A stretch of DNA of 64,000 nt. It comes from Bacteroidales bacterium (GTDB lineage Bacteria; Bacteroidota; Bacteroidia; Bacteroidales; Marinilabiliaceae). Below the pieces are notes generated by a model that was given only the letters and a program-made list of their open reading frames with translations, was not told where the DNA came from and did not search any database. The position numbers and the translations under genes are program-made. The stretch lies in the NCBI GenBank assembly GCA_024401295.1, contig JAKSLG010000004.1:62001-126000 (forward strand). Reading direction: 5' to 3'. This document shows positions 51,514 through 60,313 of this stretch, piece after piece. Within the stretch, counting starts at the first letter, position 1; each line of letters begins with the position of its first letter.

Positions 51514-53217
51514 TTATTGTTTTTTCATGTAAAGTGTGGCATCAAAAACATAATCATCGCCCGATTTTTCAATCCATGCAACGACAGTTTTTGGATATTT
51601 CGAAAGCAACATCTTTGCATATTCATTTGCCGTATCAACCTGATTATCAACAAAGAATATAGTTTCGCCCTTGATTCCAAAACGTATTGCAACTTCGCCT
51701 AAAACGATGTTTGGCAATGTATAGACAAACGCTCCCGGACTTGCTTCGCCTTCGTTGAAGATCCGCCAGTGTTTCAAGTCGGCTTCGAGCGACGACGACC
51801 TGTTGGCCATGACAATCGCAACGTCGTATGGCTCATAACTGATGCCTTTCAAAAGGTGATGCATGGCAACATAGCCCAAACGACATAAATCGCTCATCTT
51901 CGAGAACTTAATGCTATATTTTGCGTCACTTTCAACCGCGTGATAAGCTTCGCGAACAAACTGCGAAAAATCTGCTGAATGCGAAGAAAAAACGTCTGAA
52001 CCGTCAACACTAATTACACCATTTTTGACATGACATTTTCGTGTACAAACCTCATCGGTAACGCTTTCATTTTTTGCATGGTCAACCTCATCGGCCATGA
52101 CCACAACAGAGGCATTGCAACCTCCGAAGCCAGATGCTGTTTTGACAAAACACGTCCCTTCGACAGGTCTGTTTTGAGCCGATACATTGAGCGGCATTGG
52201 CGTTCCAAGTGACTGATAGCCAAGCGTTCCAAGCAAAGTATGATGGCGCAATTCCTCTATTCCGATAACCATTTCGATAACACCCGACGCTCCAAGCGTA
52301 TGACCGAAATATGGCTTCAGACTGTTGATCGGTTTTTCGCTTAGTCCAGCCAACGAGATGGCTTTCGACTCCATTTCGTCGTTATACAGCGTCGCCGTTC
52401 CATGCGCATTGACGAAGGCAACATCTGAAATTTCTGCTCCAGCTTCGGCCATCGAAGTTCTGATCGCTTCGGCAAGCGGTTCGCCTGTGCGCGAAGGACC
52501 TGAGATATGGTTGGCATCGTTCGTCATCGCGCCACCCGCAATGTGATAACCTTGAGACAGCATCTTGTTGTTAGTCAACAAGATAGCAGCGACAGCCTCG
52601 CCAAGCGACAGTCCATCACGACTAGCATCATAAGGACGGCAAGGATTTTGACTGACAGACTTGAATGCCAAAAAGCCTGAAGTCGTGAAATCTGTCACTT
52701 CGTCGCCGCCAACAACAACCACATTGTCATATTTCCCGCATTCGATCATTCGTTGTGCTGCTATGACAGCCGACACACCCGATATGCAGGCATTGGAAAT
52801 GACGATTGGTTTTGTCTGAAAATCAAGTGATTGCGAAACACGCATCGCCATATTGTAGAGATAGATGCGCGAACCATTTTCAGGCATTTCTGTTGTCAGG
52901 TCAGCAATATTGCCTTTCGTTGTCGCAAAGACAATCACATTACGCTGACTTCTGACGTCAATGCCAGTTTTTTCGACGATGTCGGCCACGCATTTGTGCA
53001 TCAGCGATTCGAGTCGCGACAAGTTTTCGTGTCGATATTCGTCGGCAATTTTCTGGATAGGCAAAGATGTTTCGCATACGTTTGGCATATTGACAAACTG
53101 CAATCCTGAACGTCCTTCGAGCATTGCCGCATACGTCTGTGACGCACCGACACCCAAAGCGCTCACGATACATGTGTTGCCAATATAGGCCTTCGTAATG
53201 CTCACTTCTTCAGCCAT
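51514..53217 (-). CDS. Beta-ketoacyl-ACP synthase fused to a second ketosynthase-like domain
   Basis: A 567-residue protein. Residues 1 to about 390 are an intact FabF-type ketosynthase with C144 (SNACISGVSA), H272 (AHGTATLYND) and H306 (FGHTLGASG). After a short linker, residues about 410-567 form an extra domain (LCRLGYVAMHHLLKGI, DVAIVMANRSSSLEADL, GAFVYTLPNIVLGEVAIRF) that looks like a small inactive ketosynthase half, which in related loci I recall as a separate gene. The fused part has no catalytic cysteine and may help heterodimer formation. The start overlaps the thioesterase stop by 16 nt. Confidence 0.85.
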   Translation of the reverse strand: MAEEVSITKAYIGNTCIVSALGVGASQTYAAMLEGRSGLQFVNMPNVCETSLPIQKIADEYRHENLSRLESLMHKCVADIVEKTGIDVRSQRNVIVFATTKGNIADLTTEMPENGSRIYLYNMAMRVSQSLDFQTKPIVISNACISGVSAVIAAQRMIECGKYDNVVVVGGDEVTDFTTSGFLAFKSVSQNPCRPYDASRDGLSLGEAVAAILLTNNKMLSQGYHIAGGAMTNDANHISGPSRTGEPLAEAIRTSMAEAGAEISDVAFVNAHGTATLYNDEMESKAISLAGLSEKPINSLKPYFGHTLGASGVIEMVIGIEELRHHTLLGTLGYQSLGTPMPLNVSAQNRPVEGTCFVKTASGFGGCNASVVVMADEVDHAKNESVTDEVCTRKCHVKNGVISVDGSDVFSSHSADFSQFVREAYHAVESDAKYSIKFSKMSDLCRLGYVAMHHLLKGISYEPYDVAIVMANRSSSLEADLKHWRIFNEGEASPGAFVYTLPNIVLGEVAIRFGIKGETIFFVDNQVDTANEYAKMLLSKYPKTVVAWIEKSGDDYVFDATLYMKKQ

Positions 53218-53651
53218 TTATCTTTCCACTTCGTATAGAATTCAGGACACGTGAATTGCATCTCGCCATCATAAGTTGTGAAAACCTGAATGGTTTCGGC
53301 CGTTGCCATCACTGCCATGTCCGACGCTCTATAGATGATATATTCAAATATGATTTTTGCTGCTTCAGTTGGAATGTAGCGCACTTCAACAATTGCATCA
53401 TCGCCACAGCGCAGCGACTGCTTGTAGTTGATTTGAAGGCTCACAACTGGTGCAACATAGCCCGAGCGAAAATAATCGGCATAACCCAAACCTTCAGGAT
53501 ACTGAATGCCAAAGGCTTCGCGACCATCTTCAAGATATGCCACGTATGAACCATGCCATGCTACCTTCATCGCGTCAACATCGCTGAAACGCACGTGAAA
53601 CTGCGTACGACAGATGAGTGCTGGCTCCGGATTGCGTTTTTTGCCTTTCAT
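53202..53651 (-). CDS. Acyl-CoA/ACP thioesterase (4HBT hotdog family)
   Basis: A 149-residue hotdog thioesterase of the 4-hydroxybenzoyl-CoA type: FHVRFSDVDAMKVAWHGSYVAYLEDGREAF with the typical aspartate, and LQINYKQSLRCGDDAIVEVRY. It probably releases or trims an acyl chain from ACP or CoA. The frame extends to 53690, but ATG 53651 lies 5 nt after the upstream stop and begins the family region. It overlaps the next ketosynthase gene by 16 nt. Confidence 0.88.
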   Translation of the reverse strand: MKGKKRNPEPALICRTQFHVRFSDVDAMKVAWHGSYVAYLEDGREAFGIQYPEGLGYADYFRSGYVAPVVSLQINYKQSLRCGDDAIVEVRYIPTEAAKIIFEYIIYRASDMAVMATAETIQVFTTYDGEMQFTCPEFYTKWKDKWLKK

Positions 53652-53656
53652 TGTGC

Positions 53657-54085
53657 TTACTGTTCTTTGGTTGCCACCTTCATTTTGCATGTTGCCACAA
53701 CCTCATCGGCCGATTTGACTGTTGCGCCAATGAGTGTGACATCACCAACCTGTGCTTCGAAAACGATGGTTGTCATCAATGTCTCGCCAATATTTGGCAA
53801 ACGATTGATTGTCAGCTTATTGACAGAACCAATGAAACCCAATGGCACCTTCTCGCCTCGTGAAATGCTCTCATAGCCGATCTGCATTGCACCACTTTGG
53901 GCAATGTGTTCGATGATTCCGCTGTCAACGAGTTTGCCGTTTTCAACAAAAAGATTGTCGGCAGCAATGGTCAGTGAACTGACCGACGAATTGCCTTCGA
54001 TGCCATAGAAACCATCGAGCATGACAATCGGCTGACGTTGTGGTATGTAGTTGCAAATATCTGCTCCCTTTACGATTGGTTGCAT
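53657..54085 (-). CDS. 3-hydroxyacyl-ACP dehydratase-like hotdog protein (ApeP/FabZ type)
   Basis: A 142-residue hotdog protein: YIPQRQPIVMLDGFYGIE near the start and SGIIEHIAQSGAMQIG at 55-70, where H60 and E59 are in the area of the catalytic helix, then GEKVPLGFIGSVNKLTI. It should dehydrate hydroxyacyl-ACP intermediates, as in the aryl-polyene pathway or fatty-acid synthesis. It lies 12 nt after the LeuA-type gene and 5 nt before the thioesterase. Confidence 0.82.
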   Translation of the reverse strand: MQPIVKGADICNYIPQRQPIVMLDGFYGIEGNSSVSSLTIAADNLFVENGKLVDSGIIEHIAQSGAMQIGYESISRGEKVPLGFIGSVNKLTINRLPNIGETLMTTIVFEAQVGDVTLIGATVKSADEVVATCKMKVATKEQ

Positions 54086-54097
54086 ATACCTAAAATA

Positions 54098-55609
54098 TTA
54101 AATTTCAATGATATTAAGCATTTTCAGTGTAGCCTTGATGGCTGCTTCAGTCTGGTCGGCATCCAAACCGCGTGTACGCAATTCCTGGCCGTTGTTGTTC
54201 CATGAGATAACCGTCTCAACGAGCGCATCGGTCTTGCCTCCTGGAGGAATCGAAACTTTATAGTCGGTCAAAACAGGATGTGTCTTGCCCAATCGCTCAT
54301 AGATCTTCCAAAGAGCCTTCATGAATGCATCATACTGACCGTCACCAGCCGATGTCTCCTCATACTCCTTGCCATGAATGCTTATCTTGACATTGGCAAC
54401 AGGCTTGAGACCACGCGCCAGATTAAGGCTATAGTTCACGATGTGAATATTCTCTTTCGCAACCGTCGCTCCACGCATGATATCCGAGATGATGAAAGGC
54501 AGATCTTCAGTCGTCACATTCTCCTTCTTGTCGCCAAGCTCAATGATACGCTGAGTGACAAGTTTTATCTGTTCAGGACTCAAGTGGATGCCAAGCTCTT
54601 CAAGGTTCTTGTTGATATTTGCCTTGCCAGATGTCTTGCCGAGCGCATATTTACGCACGCGGCCAAATCGCTCTGGAAGCAATTTGTTGATGTATAGATT
54701 GGCCTTATTGTCGCCATCGGCATGAATGCCAGCACACTGCGTGAAGACAGAATCACCAACGACAGGCTTATTGTCCGGTATTCTGATGCCGCTCAATGTC
54801 TCGACCATTCGGCAGAGATATGTCAGTCTATGTTCATCAAGACTGTTTTCTTCATTCAAATGATCATTCAAGATGCCGATGACACTTGCCAAAGGTGCGT
54901 TTCCTGCACGCTCGCCAAGTCCGTTGACGGTTGTGTGTATGCCAGTGAAACCGGCCTTTACTGCCGAATAGACATTCGCAACGGCCATGTCATAATCATT
55001 ATGAGCATGAAAATCGAATTTCAAGTCGGGATATATTTCAACCATCTGCTTGCAGAACGTCAGTGTCTGATCCGGACAAAGGATGCCAAGCGTATCTGGC
55101 AGCATGAAATGACGTATTGGATATTTGCGCAGATGATCAATCATGTAACGCACATAGTCCGGCGAATGAAGCATGCCATTCGACCAGTCTTCGAGATAGA
55201 TATTGACTTCAAGACCTTTGCGCGTGGCCATTTCAATATTGCGGACAATGTCGGCAACATGTTCTTCAGGCGTCTTCTTGAGCTGCATCGTCACATGTCT
55301 CAACGAGCCTTTCGTCAGCATGTTGATAACCTTGCCGCCAGCGTTGGCAATCCAGTCAATCGACACGCCATCATCAACAAAACCAAGTGCTTCAATGCGT
55401 CCCAAATGACCATTCTGCTGTGCCCACGAACATATTCCCTTGAAAGCTTCAAGTTCACCTTGCGAAACGCGTGCCGAAGCCACTTCGATGCGGTCAACAT
55501 GCATGTCGTCGAGCAACAATTTTGCAATCGTCAACTTCTCATTGGCATTAAACGAGACACCTGCAGTTTGCTCGCCATCGCGCAATGTTGTATCTAAAAT
55601 CTCTATCAT
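54098..55609 (-). CDS. 2-isopropylmalate/citramalate synthase-family enzyme (LeuA-type)
   Basis: A 503-residue enzyme: an HMGL-like TIM barrel with LDTTLRDGEQTAGVSF near residue 5, FDFHAHNDYDMAVAN with the metal histidines, NGLGERAGNAPL, and a C-terminal LeuA dimer domain (about 380-500) for amino-acid feedback. It joins acetyl-CoA to a 2-oxoacid: 2-oxoisovalerate in leucine synthesis, or pyruvate in the citramalate route. leuB lies 7 kb away in the window, but leuC and leuD do not. Placement at the head of a fatty-acid-like operon is odd. A TATATTTG element lies at 55634-55641 (minus), about 25 nt upstream. Confidence 0.85.
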   Translation of the reverse strand: MIEILDTTLRDGEQTAGVSFNANEKLTIAKLLLDDMHVDRIEVASARVSQGELEAFKGICSWAQQNGHLGRIEALGFVDDGVSIDWIANAGGKVINMLTKGSLRHVTMQLKKTPEEHVADIVRNIEMATRKGLEVNIYLEDWSNGMLHSPDYVRYMIDHLRKYPIRHFMLPDTLGILCPDQTLTFCKQMVEIYPDLKFDFHAHNDYDMAVANVYSAVKAGFTGIHTTVNGLGERAGNAPLASVIGILNDHLNEENSLDEHRLTYLCRMVETLSGIRIPDNKPVVGDSVFTQCAGIHADGDNKANLYINKLLPERFGRVRKYALGKTSGKANINKNLEELGIHLSPEQIKLVTQRIIELGDKKENVTTEDLPFIISDIMRGATVAKENIHIVNYSLNLARGLKPVANVKISIHGKEYEETSAGDGQYDAFMKALWKIYERLGKTHPVLTDYKVSIPPGGKTDALVETVISWNNNGQELRTRGLDADQTEAAIKATLKMLNIIEI

Positions 55610-55782
55610 CTATTTTCTGTGCAATTCAAGACGCAAATATATGCAAAATACTTGAGATTTTGGCTCTTGACGTCCCTTGACTTATCCCTTTCGCATGACT
55701 ATGACCACATCTATTCATTCAACCTCATTTTTGAACTGCTTTTTTTGCATCTCAAGCACCTAAAACTCCCTTTCAAAAAAGT

Positions 55783-55820
55783 CACAAAAAAAGGCAAGAC
55801 AGTATAAAACCGCTTGCCTT
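55783..55820 (-). terminator. Terminator of the Spy/CpxP-like gene
   Basis: On the minus strand an 8-bp stem (AAGGCAAG at 55813-55820, CTTGCCTT at 55791-55798) is followed by a run of U. It lies about 24 nt after the stop of the gene at 55845. Confidence 0.7.
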
Positions 55821-55844
55821 AATAACCTTAGAACCAGCTGTTAA

Positions 55845-56204
55845 TTAAAAGCCGCCCATATTTCTGCGCATTTCCTGCATGTGCTCATCCCACTTCTTGA
55901 ACTGCTCTTCAGTCAAAACTTCCTTGAGCTTCTTGTTCTGATCTTCCTGAAGCTTGCCAAATGCACTGAAATCTGGCTGACCTTCCTGGAACAACTTTTG
56001 CATCTCTTCGCTCTGCTCTTTGCAGATTACGAGAACCTTTGCATACTGTTCTTCAGACAGACTTACTGTCTCTTTCATCTGATCTGCCTGCATCTTAGCC
56101 ATCTCTTCTGGACTTGGCATCTGACCGAACTGTGCATTTGCTGCACAAAAGCTGAAAACTGCCATAAAGCAAGTTACAGCCCATTTCAAAAGGTTTCTTT
56201 TCAT
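55845..56204 (-). CDS. Spy/CpxP-like small periplasmic protein
   Basis: A 119-residue protein with a signal peptide (cleavage after ANAQ near residue 25). The mature part is all helical and charged, with two LTxEQ-like motifs (LSEEQYAKVL and LTEEQFKKWDEHMQ) typical of the Spy/CpxP and DUF4890 group of periplasmic chaperone or sensor-like proteins. The frame can be read from 56246, but ATG 56204 directly precedes the signal peptide. It stands alone, with its own terminator. Confidence 0.8.
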   Translation of the reverse strand: MKRNLLKWAVTCFMAVFSFCAANAQFGQMPSPEEMAKMQADQMKETVSLSEEQYAKVLVICKEQSEEMQKLFQEGQPDFSAFGKLQEDQNKKLKEVLTEEQFKKWDEHMQEMRRNMGGF

Positions 56205-56365
56205 AATTAATTTTTGTTGGTTAATACTATTATGTTTAATTCTCAAATAGTTTCAAGGTCTCAATAAACAATCACAAATATAGTGATTTATTTCAATCGT
56301 GTTCATCACATGGCAAGTTTTCTTTATCATGAAAGGACCATCAAAACTTTTTCTGCAAAAAACAC

Positions 56366-56373
56366 TACCTTTG
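56366..56373 (+). promoter_or_regulatory. -7 element within the upstream frame of the YejM-like gene
   Basis: TACCTTTG matches the TAnnTTTG element. No clear TTTG lies 19 nt upstream. Its position, 25 nt before ATG 56398, supports that start codon rather than the in-frame ATGs at 56299 or 56329. Confidence 0.35.
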
Positions 56374-56397
56374 TTTTGCAATTATGTACAGAAAAAT

Positions 56398-58203
56398 ATG
56401 AAACGCTTCTTTTGCTATCTGCTATCAACAGCACTGCTATCAATCATGTTCATCGTCTTCACCATCGCAAGAATGGATACAATGGACACAATCTCATGGA
56501 TATATCTCATCTTCTCAAGCATATCACACGCATCAATGGTCATGCTGATACCTTTGGTTCTGAGCTTTATCCCAAACATTTTTTGCAATAAAAAGAGCAA
56601 CATTCCTTTCTGGACAATGATTGCACTCACGGCACTGCTTTTCATCCTTGTCTTCATAGATGCCAATGTCTATGACCTCTATCGTTTCCACATCAACGGA
56701 ATCGTGGTTTCTATGCTGTTGGGACCTGGTGCCAAGGATATCTTCAATTTTGAAGCTTCAATGGTTGCAATTTTCGTTATTAAAGGATTGATTTTCACTT
56801 CTTTATTCATTGCAACCGGATTGGCGGTTTTGAAGTTTGAAAAGAAAATCAACATCAGAAAACTTCCTGTTATTCTAACATTGATAGCAATAACACTCGT
56901 TGCACAAGGCTTGAATGTCTATGCTCAGGCTGTCCGACATAGCCTTTGCATTGACTGCTGCGAAAATCTTCCACACTACTATCCGTTGAGCGCAAACAGA
57001 AAACTCGAAAAATGGGGCATCATCAACACATCAAATCGCCCACAGATAAACCTGTCGTCTGGCAAACTCAAATATCCATACAAGGAACCATCGTTTGCCG
57101 ATCCGGATACACTCTACAACTTTTTATGGATCATGATAGATTCATGGAACGTGCGCAGCTTCGACGAAGAGACGACACCTGCCATCTACAATTTTTCGAA
57201 GCATTGCGACGTATACAAGAACCACAAAAGCAGTTCCAATGGCACAATCAGTTCCATCTTCGGAATTTTCACTGGAATAAGCGACTATTTCCGAACGGAC
57301 TTTGAACTTTCCAACTGCAATCCACTGCTTATAGACAGATTGCAGACATTGGACTACAACATACAGTTCTACCCTTCTGCCTCACTCGACAATCCTCCAA
57401 TTGCCCGCACATTATTCTCCAAGATTGACAATTTAAGACGTGAAACTGCAAAGGGCAACAGCTATGACAATGACTGTCAGATTGCCAACGACTGCTGCAA
57501 TTTCCTGGAAGAGGCTTCAGCGCAAGACAAACCGTTTTTTGCATGGTGCTTCTTCGATATGCCACATGCATTGTTTCAGCCTGACGGCGTTGACAAGAAA
57601 TTTGAACCTGCATGGAATGCTGCTGACTATACAAGTCTCAACAACGACCTTGATCCAACAGAATTCTGGAATCTCTACCGCAATAACGTATATGTGGCCG
57701 ATTCGCTTATTTCGTCTATTCTTTCCACACTTGAAAAAAGTGGATTGATGAAAAATACCGTTGTGATGATTACCGGCGACCATAGCCAGGAGTTTAACGA
57801 AAACCATAAAAACTTCTGGGGACATAATGGAAACTTCTCTCCTTCGCAGATTCAGATTCCTATGATGATATACTATCCTACGCTGACACAGCCACAGCAA
57901 TTCTCACATCTCACAACCCATTATGATGTGTCATATACGATGCTGAGCAAATTCCTGGGCCTGACCTCAAATGCCTCTGACGTTTGCATGGGTCACCTGA
58001 TGTCGGAACCATCGGATAAGCAATTCTTCATTACTGGTTCAAAACAGAATTATGCTCTTGTCAGCGATGAATTCATTGTCGAAAAACGTCCTGGAGGAAA
58101 TATAAAGGTAACAGACCAAAACCTTAATCCTATAGATGAAAGCAATGTGGATTTCGGAGCAATAAGCCGATATCTGACCGACTTGAATATGTATTATAAA
58201 TAA
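56398..58203 (+). CDS. YejM/PbgA-like inner-membrane protein with sulfatase fold (DUF3413)
   Basis: A 601-residue protein with five predicted membrane helices in the first 190 residues and a periplasmic sulfatase-like domain: WIMIDSWNVRSFDEETTP near 245, NHKSSSNGTISSIFGIFTGI, and ITGDHSQEFNENHKNFWGHNGNFSPSQ split over residues about 460-490. It resembles YejM/PbgA of Gram-negatives, which senses LPS to control LpxC. The usual nucleophile residue of true sulfatases is replaced by the GTIS segment, so activity is unlikely. The frame opens at 56299, but ATG 56398 fits a promoter-like element and the family start. Confidence 0.82.
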   Translation: MKRFFCYLLSTALLSIMFIVFTIARMDTMDTISWIYLIFSSISHASMVMLIPLVLSFIPNIFCNKKSNIPFWTMIALTALLFILVFIDANVYDLYRFHINGIVVSMLLGPGAKDIFNFEASMVAIFVIKGLIFTSLFIATGLAVLKFEKKINIRKLPVILTLIAITLVAQGLNVYAQAVRHSLCIDCCENLPHYYPLSANRKLEKWGIINTSNRPQINLSSGKLKYPYKEPSFADPDTLYNFLWIMIDSWNVRSFDEETTPAIYNFSKHCDVYKNHKSSSNGTISSIFGIFTGISDYFRTDFELSNCNPLLIDRLQTLDYNIQFYPSASLDNPPIARTLFSKIDNLRRETAKGNSYDNDCQIANDCCNFLEEASAQDKPFFAWCFFDMPHALFQPDGVDKKFEPAWNAADYTSLNNDLDPTEFWNLYRNNVYVADSLISSILSTLEKSGLMKNTVVMITGDHSQEFNENHKNFWGHNGNFSPSQIQIPMMIYYPTLTQPQQFSHLTTHYDVSYTMLSKFLGLTSNASDVCMGHLMSEPSDKQFFITGSKQNYALVSDEFIVEKRPGGNIKVTDQNLNPIDESNVDFGAISRYLTDLNMYYK

Positions 58204-58206
58204 TCA

Positions 58207-58245
58207 AGAAAGCCCATCCGACATTTCGAATGGGCTTTCTTTTTT
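58207..58245. terminator. Terminator after the YejM-like gene
   Basis: An 11-bp perfect inverted repeat (58207-58217 and 58230-58240) followed by TTTTT on the plus strand. It lies 4 nt after the stop and 16 nt before the convergent plug-domain gene end, so it may serve both. Confidence 0.85.
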
Positions 58246-58260
58246 GCACTAAGTCAATGC

Positions 58261-58965
58261 TTAGAACTTATTCTTGTTTCCTCTTGTTCGAACAATAATC
58301 ACACCATTGGCACCTTTAGCACCATACATCGAACCATCCTTGAGCACCTCTACGTTTTCAACACTTTCTATAGAAATACTATTAAGATTATCTACTTCCA
58401 CATTATCGACAAGAAACAACGGATCTGTCTTGTCGCTATTCGTACTAAGGCCACGAATGGTAACTCGTGTCTGACCATTGATGTTGTAAAACGACATGCC
58501 CGGAACCAATCCAATGAGCGCTTCAAGAACATTTGTTGCATTTGTCCTGCGAATCACGTCACCTGAAATGCCGTTGCTGATATCCAACGACTCACGACGC
58601 TTGACATATCCAAATCCTACACCAACAAGATCCTGATCCTCTTCCGCCTCAAATTTGGCATATTTATCCAACTGATCGGCTAGTTTTATTTTAATACTCT
58701 TCTTACCATCTACCGGAATGTAATAAATCTTCTTCTGATAGACGATTTTAAGTGTGTCTGTCGGCTTTACATCGGTCAGACCAAATCGTCCCTTTTTATC
58801 GCTATGTGAAATATAGTTTTTATCAACGTAGATCTTTGCTTTCTTAACTGGATTTCCCAAGAAATCACTGAGCATTCCATTGAATGGAACACCTTGATTC
58901 TTCTGCGCGAAAAGGGCTGAACCACAAATGAAAAAGATTATGAGCGTTAACAATATTCTTTTCAT
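58261..58965 (-). CDS. Stand-alone TonB plug-domain protein with carboxypeptidase-regulatory domain
   Basis: A 234-residue protein with a signal peptide (cleavage after LFAQ near residue 21). Residues about 27-95 form a carboxypeptidase-regulatory-like domain (GMLSDFLGNPVKKAKIYV), and about 125-230 a TonB-receptor plug (VLEALIGLVPGMSFYNINGQTRVTIRGL, LFLVDNVEVDNLNSIS, GAKGANGVIIVRTRG). The protein stops there with no beta barrel, and the DNA after the stop shows no continuation, so this is not a fresh frameshift. It may be a plug-like regulator or periplasmic partner. A TATATTTG element lies at 59018-59025 (minus). Confidence 0.8.
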   Translation of the reverse strand: MKRILLTLIIFFICGSALFAQKNQGVPFNGMLSDFLGNPVKKAKIYVDKNYISHSDKKGRFGLTDVKPTDTLKIVYQKKIYYIPVDGKKSIKIKLADQLDKYAKFEAEEDQDLVGVGFGYVKRRESLDISNGISGDVIRRTNATNVLEALIGLVPGMSFYNINGQTRVTIRGLSTNSDKTDPLFLVDNVEVDNLNSISIESVENVEVLKDGSMYGAKGANGVIIVRTRGNKNKF

Positions 58966-59085
58966 AATATATTGTTTTATAAAGTATTACATGTATATAG
59001 TATCACAATAGTCACGACAAATATACGTTTTTCTGTAATATAATTAGCACGAAACGCACAGTAATTGCCAAAACGGAAAAAAACT

Positions 59086-59129
59086 AAGCCAAATAACAAT
59101 CACGAAAAATCGTAACTGATATTTGGCTT
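59086..59129 (-). terminator. Terminator of the sialate esterase-like gene
   Basis: A long imperfect hairpin (AAGCCAAATA at 59086-59095 with TATTTGGCTT at 59120-59129, extended by ACGA/TCGT around an AAAA loop). On the minus strand it is followed by AG and a U run. It lies 24 nt after the stop. Confidence 0.75.
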
Positions 59130-59152
59130 GTTTATGGCTTATCTATCAAAAC

Positions 59153-60016
59153 TTAATCGTGCTTGATACCCATGAGATCAAGCATTTTGAGCGCATAACG
59201 CTCGCCCATCTTTTCGTAACCGGAATGGTTGAAATGAATATTGTTGTTGTTTTGTGCATCGCCAGGACAACCATCAGATGGTATCACGTATGAGTTTACA
59301 ATATAGTTCGGAATGTTCTTGATACACTGATTGCCATTGCCAGTTACATTGCCAGCGAGCAACGGCACTTTGGTTTCATCAAGACCAAGTTCGTTGATAA
59401 TCATATCATAAACTCGCTTAACCTTCTTGTTCCACTCTGCACTATAGGCATCCGTCTCACCCTGATGGAAGAGAATGCCTTGAATAGTTCCCTCTTTCTG
59501 GGCAATCTTTGCTACCTCGAGAAGGCGCGCCATTGGGTCATTATTATAACACTTGTAATAACCTTGAAGCCAATCTTTAGCACCCTTGATATAGTTATCT
59601 TTGAGGTCTGGAAGAAAACCATCGATAGCTGTGCCGCCAAGTGCCACAACAGCAACTCTAACAGTCTCATCTTCAGGCAAATATTTCACCATTGTACGAC
59701 CAAAATAATCGGTCACACCAATGCCACCCATCTGACCAGCACGGCAAAGTGGTGGAACGGCCGAACGAAGGTCGCCAACCTCATATTTCTGGCCAGCATA
59801 ATTGCCGGCATAGCATACATAGCTTTGAAAACGAGGATCAACCGTTTTGTCTTTAGTCTGAATGGCAGCATTGCCCTCCATATTGCTCTGTCCTATGCAA
59901 AGGAACACATGGTTTTTTTCTTTTGGATCTGACTTGTCTTCATCGTCGCATGAGCTAAATCCAAGCACAACCGCAATTGACATTGTGGCAACTCTGATGA
60001 AATGGTTGAGTTTCAT
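59153..60016 (-). CDS. Sialate O-acetylesterase-like (SASA domain) lipoprotein
   Basis: A 287-residue lipoprotein (lipobox FSSC at about residue 23) with an SGNH-like SASA domain: FLCIGQSNMEGNA holding the nucleophilic serine, ALGGTAIDGFLPD, ILFHQGETDA and a C-terminal HFNHSGYEKMGERYA with the histidine. It should remove acetyl groups from sugars such as sialic acid or xylan-type glycans at the cell surface. It stands alone with its own terminator, so the target sugar cannot be inferred. Confidence 0.87.
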   Translation of the reverse strand: MKLNHFIRVATMSIAVVLGFSSCDDEDKSDPKEKNHVFLCIGQSNMEGNAAIQTKDKTVDPRFQSYVCYAGNYAGQKYEVGDLRSAVPPLCRAGQMGGIGVTDYFGRTMVKYLPEDETVRVAVVALGGTAIDGFLPDLKDNYIKGAKDWLQGYYKCYNNDPMARLLEVAKIAQKEGTIQGILFHQGETDAYSAEWNKKVKRVYDMIINELGLDETKVPLLAGNVTGNGNQCIKNIPNYIVNSYVIPSDGCPGDAQNNNNIHFNHSGYEKMGERYALKMLDLMGIKHD

Positions 60017-60261
60017 AATTATTAATGTGAATTTTTGAGGTTTTTAATTTCTAACTGTCATAATCTCACGACGTTGCAGAAAATTTCTGCTCATCCGCCC
60101 AAAAGACTACGTTCACAAAAATAACCATTGTTTCCATAATGACAAAGACATTACCATCCTACAGCTAATTTAAGTGAATTATGTCACAACAGTTTTTGAA
60201 TTATTACTTTTCATGTATAGAGCGAAAAGGTTTTATTGAATTGATCATCTCTTTTTGTATA

Positions 60262-60292
60262 CAAAAAAAGCCCGTCCAAATGGACAGGCTTT
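60262..60292 (-). terminator. Terminator of the beta-propeller gene
   Basis: On the minus strand an 11-bp stem with one G-U pair (60282-60292 with 60268-60278, 3-nt loop) is followed by a U run. It lies 21 nt after the stop at 60314. Confidence 0.85.
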
Positions 60293-60313
60293 ATTATCAT
60301 ATGTAAGTAAGCA

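Noticed and set aside
59017-60313. Possible RNA genes in the spacers around the sialate esterase gene
   Set aside because: Only terminators and A/T-rich sequence were seen; no cloverleaf or long conserved structure.
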